From: Haematobia irritans
Lineage: Eukaryota > Arthropoda > Insecta > Diptera > Muscidae
DNA length: 64,000 nucleotides
Assembly (NCBI RefSeq): GCF_050003625.1
Contig: NC_134400.1
Location: forward strand, 189,873,726-189,937,725
Direction: 5' to 3'
The translations under genes were made by a program, and so were the position numbers. Under the pieces are notes generated by a model. It did not search any database and was not told where the DNA came from. It was given only the letters and a program-made list of their open reading frames with translations. Below are positions 33,836 to 45,419 of the stretch, one piece after another. Positions within the stretch are counted from its first letter, which is position 1; each line of letters starts with the position of its first letter.

Positions 33836-34628
33836 CCCTGCCAGCATTTCAAAGTTCCATTTCATCTTCATCGCTACCACAGACTCGTAAATGTCACTAC
33901 AACCATCCTACTGTGATGGGGGGCAGCATATCATAAAGTACAAAATGTACTTCATACATGTATTTTGCCATCACTACTTTTACAAAGCCATTTTATTTTT
34001 TGTGAAACGCCAAGCGCAACCAGCTTGTTATATTTTATTTAAATAAAAACGAAAATAAAGTTCTGAAAACATAGATTTTACGCTTAAAATTGTGAAAGGT
34101 ATATTGGTGAACAATTTTTGATTTTCCAAATGGAATAAAGTGATTGTTTTTCAAATATTTTACAGACACGCTGCCTCCATCGAATAAAAACACTGGCTGA
34201 TAGACGCTGTAACATGTAACTCGCTACTTGTAACTCTACATCATCATTAATGCAAAAAATTATGTTAAATGTGATGTGATAGTGGTATAAATGTTATATT
34301 TTTAAGAATTTGTAAATGATTAATCAAATCAATAAATATCTAAACAAACGTGTTTTACTCGACCACAATGATTCTTTTACCACTATCTTAAAATGTGCTT
34401 TTTCTGATTGTTTGGAGGGTCTCTTATTGGCGTCGTTCTAAATTGATCTATAAAGGCACCTAATAATTGCACTCATGCGAAACCTTTTTGTAGTAACTTG
34501 GCGTGGTACAACTTCTCAATAGTGACGGGGCTTTTCCGACGAGTTTTTGATATCGTATATGATTGTTTTCGACGTACTGGGGATTCTCAGAAGCGCCCCC
34601 AAATTCAAAAAATGTTGGCAGGGATATC
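33836..34628 (-). mobile_element. CCCTGCCA-ended element, copy 3, inverted
   Basis: The element lies in reverse orientation to copies 1 and 2: CCCTGCCAGCATTTC starts it and AAATGTTGGCAGGG ends it. AT lies on both sides. The forward repeat B reads GGGATATGTTCGAC without interruption, which confirms the 2-bp duplication. With copy 2 it forms a large imperfect palindrome across 33.0-34.6 kb. Confidence 0.85.
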
Positions 34629-34815
34629 CCATATATCGGCCACATTTTAAGTTAAGTCCGAAGGCATAATCGATACTGCTGCATGTTTATGGAATCGATA
34701 ACACATTTACCGATTATTTAGTCATCGCCGACAAGTCGTATCGATCCGACACACTGTAAGGTTCTTTACAAACACCGACATTCCGTCCGGAATAACTGAT
34801 ATTCTGTAAAGCGCA
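34629..34815 (-). repeat. Repeat B, second reversed copy (remainder)
   Basis: ATATCCCATATATCGG through GGAATAACTGATATTCTG continues the unit interrupted by copy 3. The end is AAGCGCATAA, similar to the forward copy's GCGCC border. Confidence 0.7.
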
Positions 34816-35205
34816 TAAAATATCAATTTTTCACGGTTGATTTCCTTCAATAATTCATTTTAAACAAAATAAACTTTTTCAATTGCTGCTTTGGTTCATT
34901 CCGCACCAAGTTTTAAGAAAATGTGCCAAAATATTTATGTTATTCTGTTTTTAGAGCTTTATTTTTTATTTTAGCGGCTAAACTCGAACTTAATACTTAC
35001 CTTTAAGGCCTGTATTAAGTTGGTATTATCACGCTAAATTGGCAATTTTTTCTTTACTTTACTAATTCATTTTACCGAAAATAAACATTTTCAGATTTTC
35101 ATTGGATCATTCCCCATAAAGTTGTTATAAAATTTGCAACAAGATATAATATTATTTTATTTCTGGAGATTTAGTTTTTATTTTAGCGGCTAAAGTTGAG
35201 TACTA
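34816..35205. other. Non-coding, possible imperfect repeat
   Basis: TTTTATTTTAGCGGCTAAA occurs twice with variation (34965 and 35178), suggesting a degenerate local duplication. No gene is seen. Confidence 0.4.
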
Positions 35206-36476
35206 ACAGGTTGGCTGATAAGTCCCCGGTCTGACACATAGATGGCGTCGCTAGTATTAAATGCATATTATTTTTATGTAGTACCAACCTTCAAATGATT
35301 CGTGTCAAAATTTGACGTCTGTATGTCAATTAGTTTGTGAGATAGAGCGTCTTTTGTGAAGCAACTTTTGTTATTGTGAAAAAAATGGAAAAAAGGGAAT
35401 TTCTTGTTTTGAAAAAATACTGTTTTCTGAAGGGAAAAAATACGGTGGAAGCAAAAACTTGGCTTGATAATGAGTTTCCGGCTTCTGCCCCAGGGAAATC
35501 AACAATAATTGATTGGTATGCAAAATTCAAGCGTGGTGAAATGAGCACGGAGGACGATGAACGCAGTGGACGCCCGAAAGAGGTGGTTACCGACGAAAAA
35601 TCAAAAAAATCCACAAAATGATTTCGAATGACCGTAAAATGAAGTTGATCGAGATAGCAGATGCCTTAAAGATATCAAAGGAACGTGTTGGTCATGTCAT
35701 TCATCAATATGTGGAAGCTCTGGACAAAATGGGTGCCGCGCGAGCTCACATTTGACCAACACAACAACGTGTTGATGATTCTGAGCGGTGTTTGCAGCTG
35801 TTAACTCGTAATACACCCGAGTTTTTCCGTCGATATGTGACAATGGATGAAACATGGCTCCATCACTACACTCCTGAGTCCAATCGACAGTCGGCTGAGT
35901 GGACAGCGACCGGTGAACCGTCTCCGAAGCGTGGAAAGGCTCAAAAGTCCGCAGGCAAAGTAATGGCCTCTGTTTTTTGGGATGCGCATGGAATAATTTT
36001 TATCGTATATCTTGAGAAGGGAAAAACCATCAACAGTGACTATTACATGGCGTTATTGGAGCATTTGAAGGTCGAAATCGCGGCAAAACGGCCCCATATG
36101 AAGAAGAAAAAAGTGTTGTTCCACCAAGACAACGCACCGTGCCACAAGTCATTGAGAACGATGGCAAAAATTCATGAATTGCTTCCCCACCCACCGTATT
36201 CTCCAGATCTCGCCCCCAGTGACTTTTTCTTGTTCTTAGACCTCAAAAGGATGCTCTCAGGGGAAAAATTTGGCTGCAATGAAGAGGTGACCGCCGAAAC
36301 TGAGGCCTATTTTGAGGCAAAACCGAAGGAGTACTACCAAAATGGTATCAAAAAATTGGAAGGTCGTTATAATCGTTGTATCGCTTTTGAAGGGAACTAT
36401 GTTGAATAATAAAAATGAATTTTGACAAAAAAATGTGTTTTTCTTTGTTAGACCGCGGACTTATCAGCCAACCAGT
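35206..36476 (+). mobile_element. Himar1-like mariner, copy 3 (1271 bp, longest)
   Basis: The left end is ACAGGTTGGCTGATAAG and the right end CTTATCAGCCAACCAGT has one terminal change. TA lies at 35204-35205 and 36477-36478. The copy is nearly full length. Confidence 0.95.
35385..36409 (+). pseudogene. Mariner transposase, copy 3, with shortened catalytic spacing
   Basis: The N-terminal domain reads MEKREFLVLKKYCFLKG, then WYAKFKRGEMSTEDD. A lost base near 35600 shifts the frame at TDEK, and a further deletion lies near 35708. From 35792 to the stop at 36409 the frame is open for 205 codons and carries VTMDETWLHHY, VLFHQDNAPCHKS and YSPDLAPSDFFLF. A 12-bp in-frame loss in IHELLPHPP removes four residues between the second and third aspartates. 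The usual 34-residue spacing falls to 30, so even this half would probably be inactive. Confidence 0.9.
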
Positions 36477-37119
36477 TATGTTCAGTTTTCAAGCTGGAAA
36501 CCAGCTTGTTTTCACGGTTACTTTTTTAAATTAATTAAACTATAGAAATAAAATGTTTCACAATCAATTCCTTGGATCTTTTCCTTTCCTTATTTCACAA
36601 GACTTCATAAAAATATAATCGTCTTCATATAGATTTTTGTACTTTTAATTTAGTGTTTTGGTGAATAATACGAACATAGTACTCACCTTAAACTCGAACT
36701 TAGTATCCACCTTTGAGTTTTTAGCTAACGAAATTTCCGAATTACGATTAAATTTCATGAAGACGATGTTATCGATTCTTTACATTTTCCCCATGAGAAC
36801 ACATAGTAAAACTGTTTTATTGGCGTCATTATTGAGTTTTACATGGTGTATTATGCACTGCGTTATTGACCAGCAAACATAAAGGTAGGGTTGTCGTTCG
36901 GGATCGATTTTTATAAATCCCTTAATTCGGGATTCTTTTAATTTTTTAAGTAATAGCAATCTGGAGCACCAAAACATTGTTGTACATTAAACCATTCTTG
37001 TCGTATTGTCGACGGACCTTTTACATTGCTTTTTATTTTATGTGGCACGCATTTCATTTCACATGACCTCATTGGTCAAAGAAGGTCCGGATCGTTTACT
37101 TCGTTTTTAGATGAAATTG
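36477..37119. other. Non-coding, nothing recognised
   Basis: This is A/T-rich sequence between Himar1 copy 3 and the SINE. Short open frames overlap on both strands without motif. Confidence 0.4.
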
Positions 37120-37133
37120 TGCTGTTGATAGTA

Positions 37134-37488
37134 GGTTAGGTTAGGTTAGGTTAGGTTATGTGGCAGCCCGATGTATCAGGCTCACTTAAACTATTCAGTC
37201 AATTGTGATACCACAGTGGTGAACTTCTCTCTTATCACTGAGTGCTGCCCGATTCCATGTTAAGCTCAATGACAAGGGACCTCCTTTTTATAGCCGAGCC
37301 CGAACGGCGTTCCACATTCGAGTGAAACCACTTAGAGAAGCTTTGAACCCTCAGAAATGTCACCAGCATTACTGAGGTGGGATAATCCACCGCTGAAAAA
37401 CTTTTTGGTGTTCGGTTGTAGCAGGAATCGAACCCACGACCTTGTGTATGCAAGGAGGGCATGCTAACCATTGCACCGCGGTGGCTCC
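37134..37488 (-). mobile_element. tRNA-derived SINE, complete copy with target duplication
   Basis: On the minus strand the head starts GGAGCCACCGCGGTGC and holds GCAATGGTTAGCATG (A-box region) and GGTTCGATTCC (B box), a Pol III internal promoter. The body runs about 355 bp and ends in about five CCTAA repeats. A 14-bp flanking duplication, TGCTGTT(G/T)ATAGTA, lies at 37120-37133 and 37489-37502. This is the mark of target-primed retrotransposition. Other copies are at 30557-32248 (split), 56392-56719, 2290-2490 and 13856-13960. Confidence 0.9.
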
Positions 37489-37579
37489 TGCTGTTTATAG
37501 TATACCTCATGTGTAGTAAATTCTTACTCAGGGTGTACCAGAAATGTTTATTTACTCAATTTGTCGAGTATTAAATCTT

Positions 37580-38695
37580 AGGGTCATTTGCACTGCATGA
37601 AGGCTCCAATTATTTCACTGCAAGAAATTTGAGGATATCGCCCACCAAATCCTCAGCCAAACTATTCACTACATGGACGGCGGAAGTACACAAGCAGTTG
37701 AATGTCAGAGTCGATGGTGAAACAATTCCGACAACAAATTACCCTAAGATTCTCGGGGTCACATGCGACAGCCTTTTTAATTCGTCCGCCCATGCCACTG
37801 TAATTTGTGATAAGCTCCGCGGTAGAAACAAGGTCCTCAAGTCGCTTGCCGGCCACACTTGGGGTGCGGACAAAGAAACCTTGTTAACTACATATAAGGC
37901 AATTGGCCAGTCAGTGGTAAATTATGCAGTGCCAGTGCAGTGACACCTCAAACGAGCGATACGCAATGGAGTAACATACAGACCTGTCAGAACGCTGCCC
38001 TTAGAACCGTAAAAGGATGTCTTTGGAGTACATCCCTGGATCACCTTTATGCGGAGACCAAGATCATCCCAGTGCGTCGACACAACTAAATGTTGTCAAA
38101 GCAGTACCTCTTGGGTTGCCATCGAAGTTGTCATCTGAATCACCATCTTGTGGATAGACAACCTCCACCCAGGAATGTAAGGGTTGATCTTCACCTTCTA
38201 GAGCCCGAGATCCAGCGTTACAAAAGAGAGCCTCTAGATCAGGCAGTATATCAAACAGGTCTGAACAGGATTCATGAGGATACTGTGGCTGAAGCGATGA
38301 GAAGCTACAAGGTTAATACTGTTCTCGGAGCCCACCCGCCGCCCATAGCACCGGAGGAGAGAGACCTCCCACGGCAGACAAGGGTAGTTTTGGCCCAACT
38401 AAGGTCAGGTAAGTGCAGCCGCCTCAATTCACACTTATCAGTGATTGATAGCAGCGTAGCTGACGTGTGTCCCAATTGTAATCAAGGGCCGCATGACACT
38501 CGTCACCTGTTTGCTTGCCCAGTTAAGCCTACCCGTGTCACTACCAGATCACTCTGGACACACTCGTCACCTTTTTGCTTGCCCAGTTAAGCCTACCCGT
38601 CTCACTACCAGATCACTCTGGACACACCCCATCCTTGTCGCAGAGTTCCTTGATCTGACCACCACCTGAACTACACAAGCATGGAACAAAATGGA
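37580..38695 (+). pseudogene. LINE (Jockey-like) reverse-transcriptase ORF, 3' fragment
   Basis: Non-LTR retrotransposons copy their RNA into the genome with an ORF2 reverse transcriptase. Readable segments are NLRISPTKSSAKLFTTW, NYPKILGVTCDSLFN, KVLKSLAGHTWGADKETLL and LPRQTRVVLAQLRSGKCSR, followed by a zinc-knuckle-like CPNCNQGPHDTRHLFACP. These match the region after the RT core of Jockey-type elements. The frame shifts near 37940 and 38089, and everything 5' of the thumb region is missing. A 65-bp direct duplication (CACTCGTCACCT...) at about 38494-38626 hits the 3' end of the ORF. The tail is ACAACAACAAC-rich. It is a dead 5'-truncated copy. Confidence 0.8.
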
Positions 38696-39081
38696 TGAAA
38701 CTACATAAATAACTGTTACAACAACAACACCAATTAATTAATAAACAATCCTAAAAAGCCAGAAATTCAAAAAATTTGGATTTTTTGGGACCCCAAAATA
38801 TCACGAGATTGAAACTAAAAAAATCCCTGAATTCGGGATTAATCCCGTCCAGAAAATTTCAGGTTTAGGGACGGGCTATATCCCGAATAATAGCCCTGCA
38901 TACAAGCCATTATAGTGACAGGGAAGAATACTTAAGATAACTGCATTATCGACGTGATTGTAAAAATGTATCCGGTCAATTTATTATTTCTGCATGTTGG
39001 CCCCATAAGAAACACAAGCCAAAATAAGGAAACACTTTTAACGCTCGTTTACACACATAAGCCCAAGCCCATAAGCCCAAA

Positions 39082-39381
<300 letters not shown>

Positions 39382-39386
<5 letters not shown>

Positions 39387-39950
39387 ATTTATACAAATGC
39401 TTACCATTTCTAATTGTATTTTCAAAGCATTTAAATTAAAACAAAAACAGTATTTATATATACACTTTAAAATATATATATATACTTTTTTATTTTATTT
39501 CATCTTTGTTGTTCATACATAAATATAATTTATATAATATTTTTTATATTGTCTATTTAAGACATATATAATGTATATCATTTTTTTCCATGGTTCCTTC
39601 ATTTTTGCTTTAATAAGCTATTGATCAAAATCTTCAGTACTACAATTGGGTATTACAATTTCCAATATTGGTTTACTTGGTTATGAATAAGAGGAATTTG
39701 TCAATATGGATTTGGGATTTATATACGTTTTTTCATAGAAAAGTTTTTTCTCTATTTTTAATGAAATAATAAAAAATTTATAAAAAAAAAATAATAATAA
39801 ATTTCAAGGTCTGGTTATTATTTGCGAATGTTTCCAAAAGCGCCGATATGCACCTCTAGCCGAAATTTCCGCTATCCCTACGAAATGCATTTTATATATT
39901 TGCTAACAAAAATTACTTGAGACGTTATTATCGATTGTTTACATTTTGCT
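39382..39950. other. Non-coding A/T-rich
   Basis: Nothing is recognised between the TA tract and the hAT-like array carrier. Confidence 0.4.
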
Positions 39951-39958
39951 CCCATAAG

Positions 39959-41419
39959 TAGGATTGCCATTTTGGTCTAATCGGGCTAAAATTGGTCCAA
40001 AAAATTATTAATTTTTAAATTTGGTCCGATGATCGGAAGTTGGTTGATTTTGGTCCACTTTCGTCAAAATTATGCAAAAACTTTGTATAGGAAGAAAATT
40101 TTTTAAAATTTTATATGGAAATAAAATTTTGGTATAACTTCCTATAGAAATAAAATTTTGACAAAATGTTCTATAGAAATAAAATTTTGACAAAATTTTG
40201 TATTGAAATAAAATTTTGACAAATTTTTCTATAGAAATAAAATTTTGACAAAATGTTCTATAGAAATAAAATTTTGACAAAATTTCCTATAGAAATAAAA
40301 TGTTGACAAAATTTTCTATAGAAATAAAATTTTGACAAAATTTTCTATAGAAATAAAATTTTGACAAAATATTCTATAGAAATAAAATTTTGACAAAATT
40401 TTCTATAGAGATAAAATTTTGACAAAATTTTCTATAGAAATAAAATTTTGACAAAATATTCTATAGAAATAAAATTTTGACAAAATTTTGTATTGAAATA
40501 AAATTTTGACAAAATTTTCTACAGAAATAAATTTTAGACAAAATTTTCTATAGAAATACAATTTTTATAAAATTTTCTATAAAAATAAAATTTTGACGAA
40601 ATTTGCTATAGAAATAGAAGATTGAAAAAAATTTCTATAGAAATACATTTTTGACGAAATGTTCTATAGAAATAAAATTTTGACAAAATTTTCTATAGAA
40701 AAAAATTTTCTATAAAAATAAAATGTTGACAAAATTTCCTATAGAAATAGAAGATTGAAAAAAATTCTATAGAAATACATTTTTGACAAAATTTTCTATA
40801 GAAATAAAATTTTGACAAAATTTTCCATATATAAATAAAATTCTTATAAAATTTTGTATAGAAATAAAATTTTGACATAATTTGCTATAGAAATAAAATT
40901 TTGACAAAATTTTCGATAGAAATAAAATTTTGACAAAATTTTCGATAGAAATAAAATTTTGACAAAATTTTCTATAGAAATAAAATTTTGACAAAATTTT
41001 CTATAGAAATAAAATTCTTATAAAATTTTGTATAGAAATAAATTTTTGACAAAATGTTCTATAGAAATAAAATTTTGACAAAATTTTCTATATAAACAAA
41101 ATTTTGAAATTTTTCTATAGAAATAAAATTTTGACAAAATTTTCTATAGAAATAAAATTTTGACAAAATTTTCTATATAAATAAAATTTTGACGAAATTT
41201 TCTATATAAATAAAATTTTGACGAATTTTTTTTATAAATAAAATTTTGACAAAATTTTCTATAGTAATAAAATTTTGACAACATTTTCTATAGAAATAAA
41301 ATTTTGACCAAATATTGTATAGAAATTAATTTAGTTTGGAAAAATGGTCCGTTGGTACGAATTTTGGTCCAATTAAAAAAAATGTTGGGCCAAAGTAAAA
41401 ATTCATTGTGGCACCGCTG
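39959..41419. mobile_element. hAT-like element carrying a 29-bp array (1461 bp)
   Basis: CCCATAAG is duplicated at 39951-39958 and 41420-41427, an 8-bp target site. The ends are TAGGATTGCCATTTTGG and ATTGTGGCACCGCTG; the latter reads CAGCGGTGCCACAAT in reverse. They form an imperfect TIR of the CAG-GTTGCCA kind common in hAT elements. Inside, TTGGTCCA-rich edges enclose about 40 units of the 29-bp repeat (40090-41330, inverse orientation). No transposase is present. Confidence 0.8.
40090..41330 (-). repeat. 29-bp tandem array 8, inside the hAT-like element
   Basis: Units read TTTCTATAGAAA, TAAA, ATTTTGACAAAAT on the plus strand. Divergence between units is higher than in the intronic arrays (GTATAGAAA, GACGAAATTT and TTCCTATAG variants). 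Confidence 0.93.
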
Positions 41420-41427
41420 CCCATAAG

Positions 41428-42470
41428 AAATGCATTGCAAAACTGTGTTATTGGCACGCAAACGAAATTTTGGCTAGAGGTGCATGTCGAGCTTACCAGC
41501 AATTTACATTTATTTTAACAGAAACATATGGCAACTGCATTACCGACATTTATAGTTTAATCTAGCAGATGTCTATTTTTGGCCTTCCTTACGGATATAC
41601 AAAACAAATATTCACTAAAATATCTTCAACATTCTCGTAATATAGTTTTGCTATGTGTTTCTAATAGCCCAATAAAAGAAAATGCCAACAACCGATAATG
41701 ATTTTTCATATAGAAATCAGCATTTAGCGAAAATAAACACGAAACTGAAAATTACCTATTTTAAATTTAAAAAAAAGTAATAAATAAATATATTGGAACT
41801 ATTCAAAATTTTAATTTGAAATTAGCACTCATGTTTGCATCTAAATATAAAATAAAAAAAAAATAAAATAAATTGGAAATATTCAACATTTTTAAGCTTA
41901 GCACGTATTTTTGAGTTCCAAAAAACAATTTTCATATATTTACTAAAATAAATATTTCAATTCATTTAACTTGGTATCACTCATACATTATCCATATTGA
42001 TACTAGCAGAAAAACACACCTATTATTTACCCAAATATAATAATAAATAAGGCAGAAAAGGGTCAGTATAATTAAAATAGATTTTTGCTGTTTACAACAA
42101 TTAAATACATCATGTTTGTTTATTTTTCATTTTTTTTGTCGGTTTAGTTATGATTAATTGTTGTTTAAATTAATAAAATGGGATTTAATATTTTTTGTTG
42201 TATATTTTAAATATATGTTTATATATATTTTTATGGTGAGTATGTCAATATATTTGGATATTTTTATATGGTTGTAGTTTAAAGCAAATGATAGGTAGTC
42301 TTGTTTTTTTTTTCTTTTTGTAAATTGACTGAAATTAGAACTTTTCTATTTTTATTACATATATTAGTATTTTTTGTTAGTTTTATCATAACACAAACAT
42401 AACAGTAAACCAAATATTAGGGGTACCATGAAATTAAAAAAAAAAAATCTTATAAAGTGATATAAAATGT
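41428..42470. other. Non-coding A/T-rich stretch
   Basis: No gene or repeat family is recognised. The region is very A/T-rich. Confidence 0.4.
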
Positions 42471-42474
42471 TACA

Positions 42475-42580
42475 GAGAATGAAGCCGATCTAATATATTC
42501 AACAGCGGCTAACACTCATATTTTTGCCAACGAAGGCGGTTTTACGGCTGAGTCGATATAAGTTTTCTTTTACTCTGCAG
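42475..42580 (+). repeat. GAATGAAGCCG repeat, diverged fragment
   Basis: AGAGAATGAAGCCGATC then GGCGGTTTTACGGCTGAGT matches the repeat at 45630-45720. Confidence 0.6.
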
Positions 42581-43497
42581 AAAACAAAATAATAAAAGAT
42601 AAAACAAAAATAAATATATAAAATAAAATAAATTAATTATGAAAATTTAACAGCTGTTTTTGACGTATCATGCTCCGTTCGCACTATAATTTTATTCGTA
42701 CTATAATGTGGCTATTCAACTTTTCCAGAAAAATTCCAAATGTGTGCCACATCACACTTTATGTTCGATGACATAATCGACATTGCTGCTTATAAATGTG
42801 ATCGATGACACATTTATCGATTTTTAACTTTTCGCAGACAATTCTTAGCGCTTGATTACATAGTAAGATTTTTTTCTGTACTAATAATATGAATGGCACA
42901 TCCGTCGACCGAAGCAGATATAAGAAACCCTACCAACATTTTTTGAATTTGACGGCTCTACTGAGAATCCCCACCACGTCGAAAACAATCATATACAACA
43001 TCAAAAACTCGTCGGAAAAGCGCCGTCACTATTGAGAAGTTGTACCACGCCAAGTTACTTCAAAAAAGTTTCTCATCAGTGCCAAAATTAGGTGCTTATT
43101 TAGATCAATTTTGAACGACGCCAATAAGAGCCCCTTCAAACTGTCAGAAAAAGTGCATTTTAAGGTAGTTGTAAAAGAATCATTGTTGTCAACTAAAACA
43201 CAATCGTGTGTAGATGTTTATTAATTTGATTAAACATTTATAAATTCTTATAAATATAACATTTATCCGTTATCTCATTTATCTCATAACATTTAACATA
43301 ACTTTTTTCATTAATAAAAGAATGATATTGATTTACACGTAACAAGGAGGCAGCGTGTCTGGAAAACTATCTGAAAACAATGACTTTATTCCATTTGGCA
43401 AGTCGAAAATTGTTCACCATATACCTTTCACAATTTTAAGCATAATAACCATATTTTCAGCACTTTATTTTCGTTTTTATTTAAATAAATTAAAATA

Positions 43498-44741
43498 ACA
43501 GGTTGGCTGATAAGTCCCCGGTCTGACACATAGATGGCGTCGCTAGTATTAAATGCATATTATTTTTATCTAGTACCAACCTTCAAATGTTTCGTGTCAA
43601 AATTTGACGTCTGTCAGTCAATTAGTTTGTGGGATAGAGCGTCTTTTGTGAAGCAACTTTTGTTATTGTGAAAAAAATGGAAGAAAGGAATTTCGTGTTT
43701 TGATAAAATACTGTTTTCTGAAGGGAAAAAATACCAGGGAAATCAACAATAATTGATTGGTATGAAAAATTCAAGCGTGGTGAAATGAGCACGGAGGACT
43801 GTGAACACAGTGGACGCCCGAAAGAGGTGGTTACCGACGAAAACATCAAAAAAATCCACAAAATGAATTTGAATGACCGTAAAATGAAGTTGATCGAGAT
43901 AGCAGAGGCCTTAAAGATATTAAAGGAACGTGTTGGTCATATCATTCATCAATATTTAGATATGCGGAAGCTCTGTACAAAATGGGTGCCGCACGAGCTC
44001 ACATTTGACTAAAACCAACAACGTGTTGATGATTCTGAGCGGTGTTTGCAGCTGTTAACTCGTAATACACCCGAGTTTTTCCGTCGATATGTGACAATGG
44101 ATGAAACATGGCTCCATCACTACACTCCTGAGTCCAATCGACAGTTGGCTGAGTGGACAGCGACCGGTGAACCGTCTCCGAAGCGTGGGAAGACTCAAAA
44201 GTCCGCTGGAAAAGTAATGACCTCTGTTTTTTGGGATGCGCATGGAATAATTTTTATCGATTATCTTGGGAAGGGAAAAACCATCAACAGTGACTATTAT
44301 ATGGCGTTATTGGAGCGTTTGAAGGTCGAAATCGCGGCAAAACGGACCCATATGAAGAAGAAAAAAGTGTTGTTCCACTAACACAACGCACCGTACCACA
44401 TGTCATTGAGAACGATGGCAAATTCATGAATTTGGCTTCAAATTACTTCCCCACCCACCGAATTCTCCAGATCTGGCCCCCAGCGACTTTTTCTTGTTCT
44501 CAGACCTCAAAAGGATGCTCGCAGGGGAAAAAAATTGGCTGCAATGAAGAGGTGATCGCCGAAACTGAGGCCTATTTTGAGGCAAAACCGAAGAAGTACT
44601 ACCAAAATGGTATCAAAAAATTGGAAGGTCGTTATAATCGCTGTATCGCTCTTGATTTGAACTATGTTGAATAATAAAAACGAATTTTGACCAAAAAATG
44701 TGTTTTTCTTTGTTAGACCGGGGACTTATCAGCCAACCTGT
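43498..44741 (+). mobile_element. Himar1-like mariner, copy 4 (1244 bp)
   Basis: Ends ACAGGTTGGCTGATAAG and CTTATCAGCCAACCTGT are intact. TA lies at 43496-43497 and 44742-44743. The sister elements at 31225, 33452 and 34027 (reversed) show the empty target in AAAATATAACAAGC. Confidence 0.95.
43677..44674 (+). pseudogene. Mariner transposase, copy 4, catalytic aspartate lost
   Basis: A frameshift follows the ATG, and a deletion of about 50 bp near 43733 removes part of the DNA-binding domain. The stretch from MSTEDCEHSGRPKEV to KWVPHELTFD is open. A second open stretch from QLLTRNTPEFFRRY contains VTMDETWLHHY and runs to KKKKVLFH. There CAAGAC of the family has become TAACAC, which gives a stop codon and replaces the second catalytic D by H. 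The C-terminal part resumes at 44426. Confidence 0.9.
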
Positions 44742-45187
44742 TAAGCTAGTTGCACTTGGCGTTTTACAAAATATAAAATGGCTCTTCTAACAGTAGTGAT
44801 GGCAAAATACTTTCATGTATGTTACATTTTGTACTTTCTCATATGCCTCACCCATCACATTTGCCGTTTGTTGTAGTGACATTTACGAGTCTGTGGTAGC
44901 GATGAGGATGAAATGGAACTTTGAAATACTGGCAGGGAAGTGGCTAAAAATATTTAAAGTTTGCTTAATTGGCGGTTACATTACGGGTTACGACGGCGTC
45001 GACTGGCCACAGGATGTCAGTATTGGACCAAAGAGAGAGAGCCATGACTCGTTTTTTGTCATCGGCGACTACGCTGACTCATTAAAAACTCAATTAAAAC
45101 TATCCGAATTATTTTGGGTAGATGATTCATAATTTGCCAAAAAAATAGGAAGATTTGGATTTAAAAAAATATATGCATATATGTAGA

Positions 45188-45394
<207 letters not shown>

Positions 45395-45419
45395 TTTTTT
45401 CTTTTTATTTTTGATTAAT

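Larger units (their letters stand above)
42927..44937 (+). mobile_element. CCCTGCCA-ended element, copy 4, split by Himar1
   Basis: The left end is CCCTACCAACATTTTTTG, with one change, and the right end is AATACTGGCAGGG. AA lies on both sides (2-bp duplication). Himar1 copy 4 occupies 43498-44741 within it. Just upstream, 42768-42870 is a diverged relative of repeat B. Confidence 0.85.
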
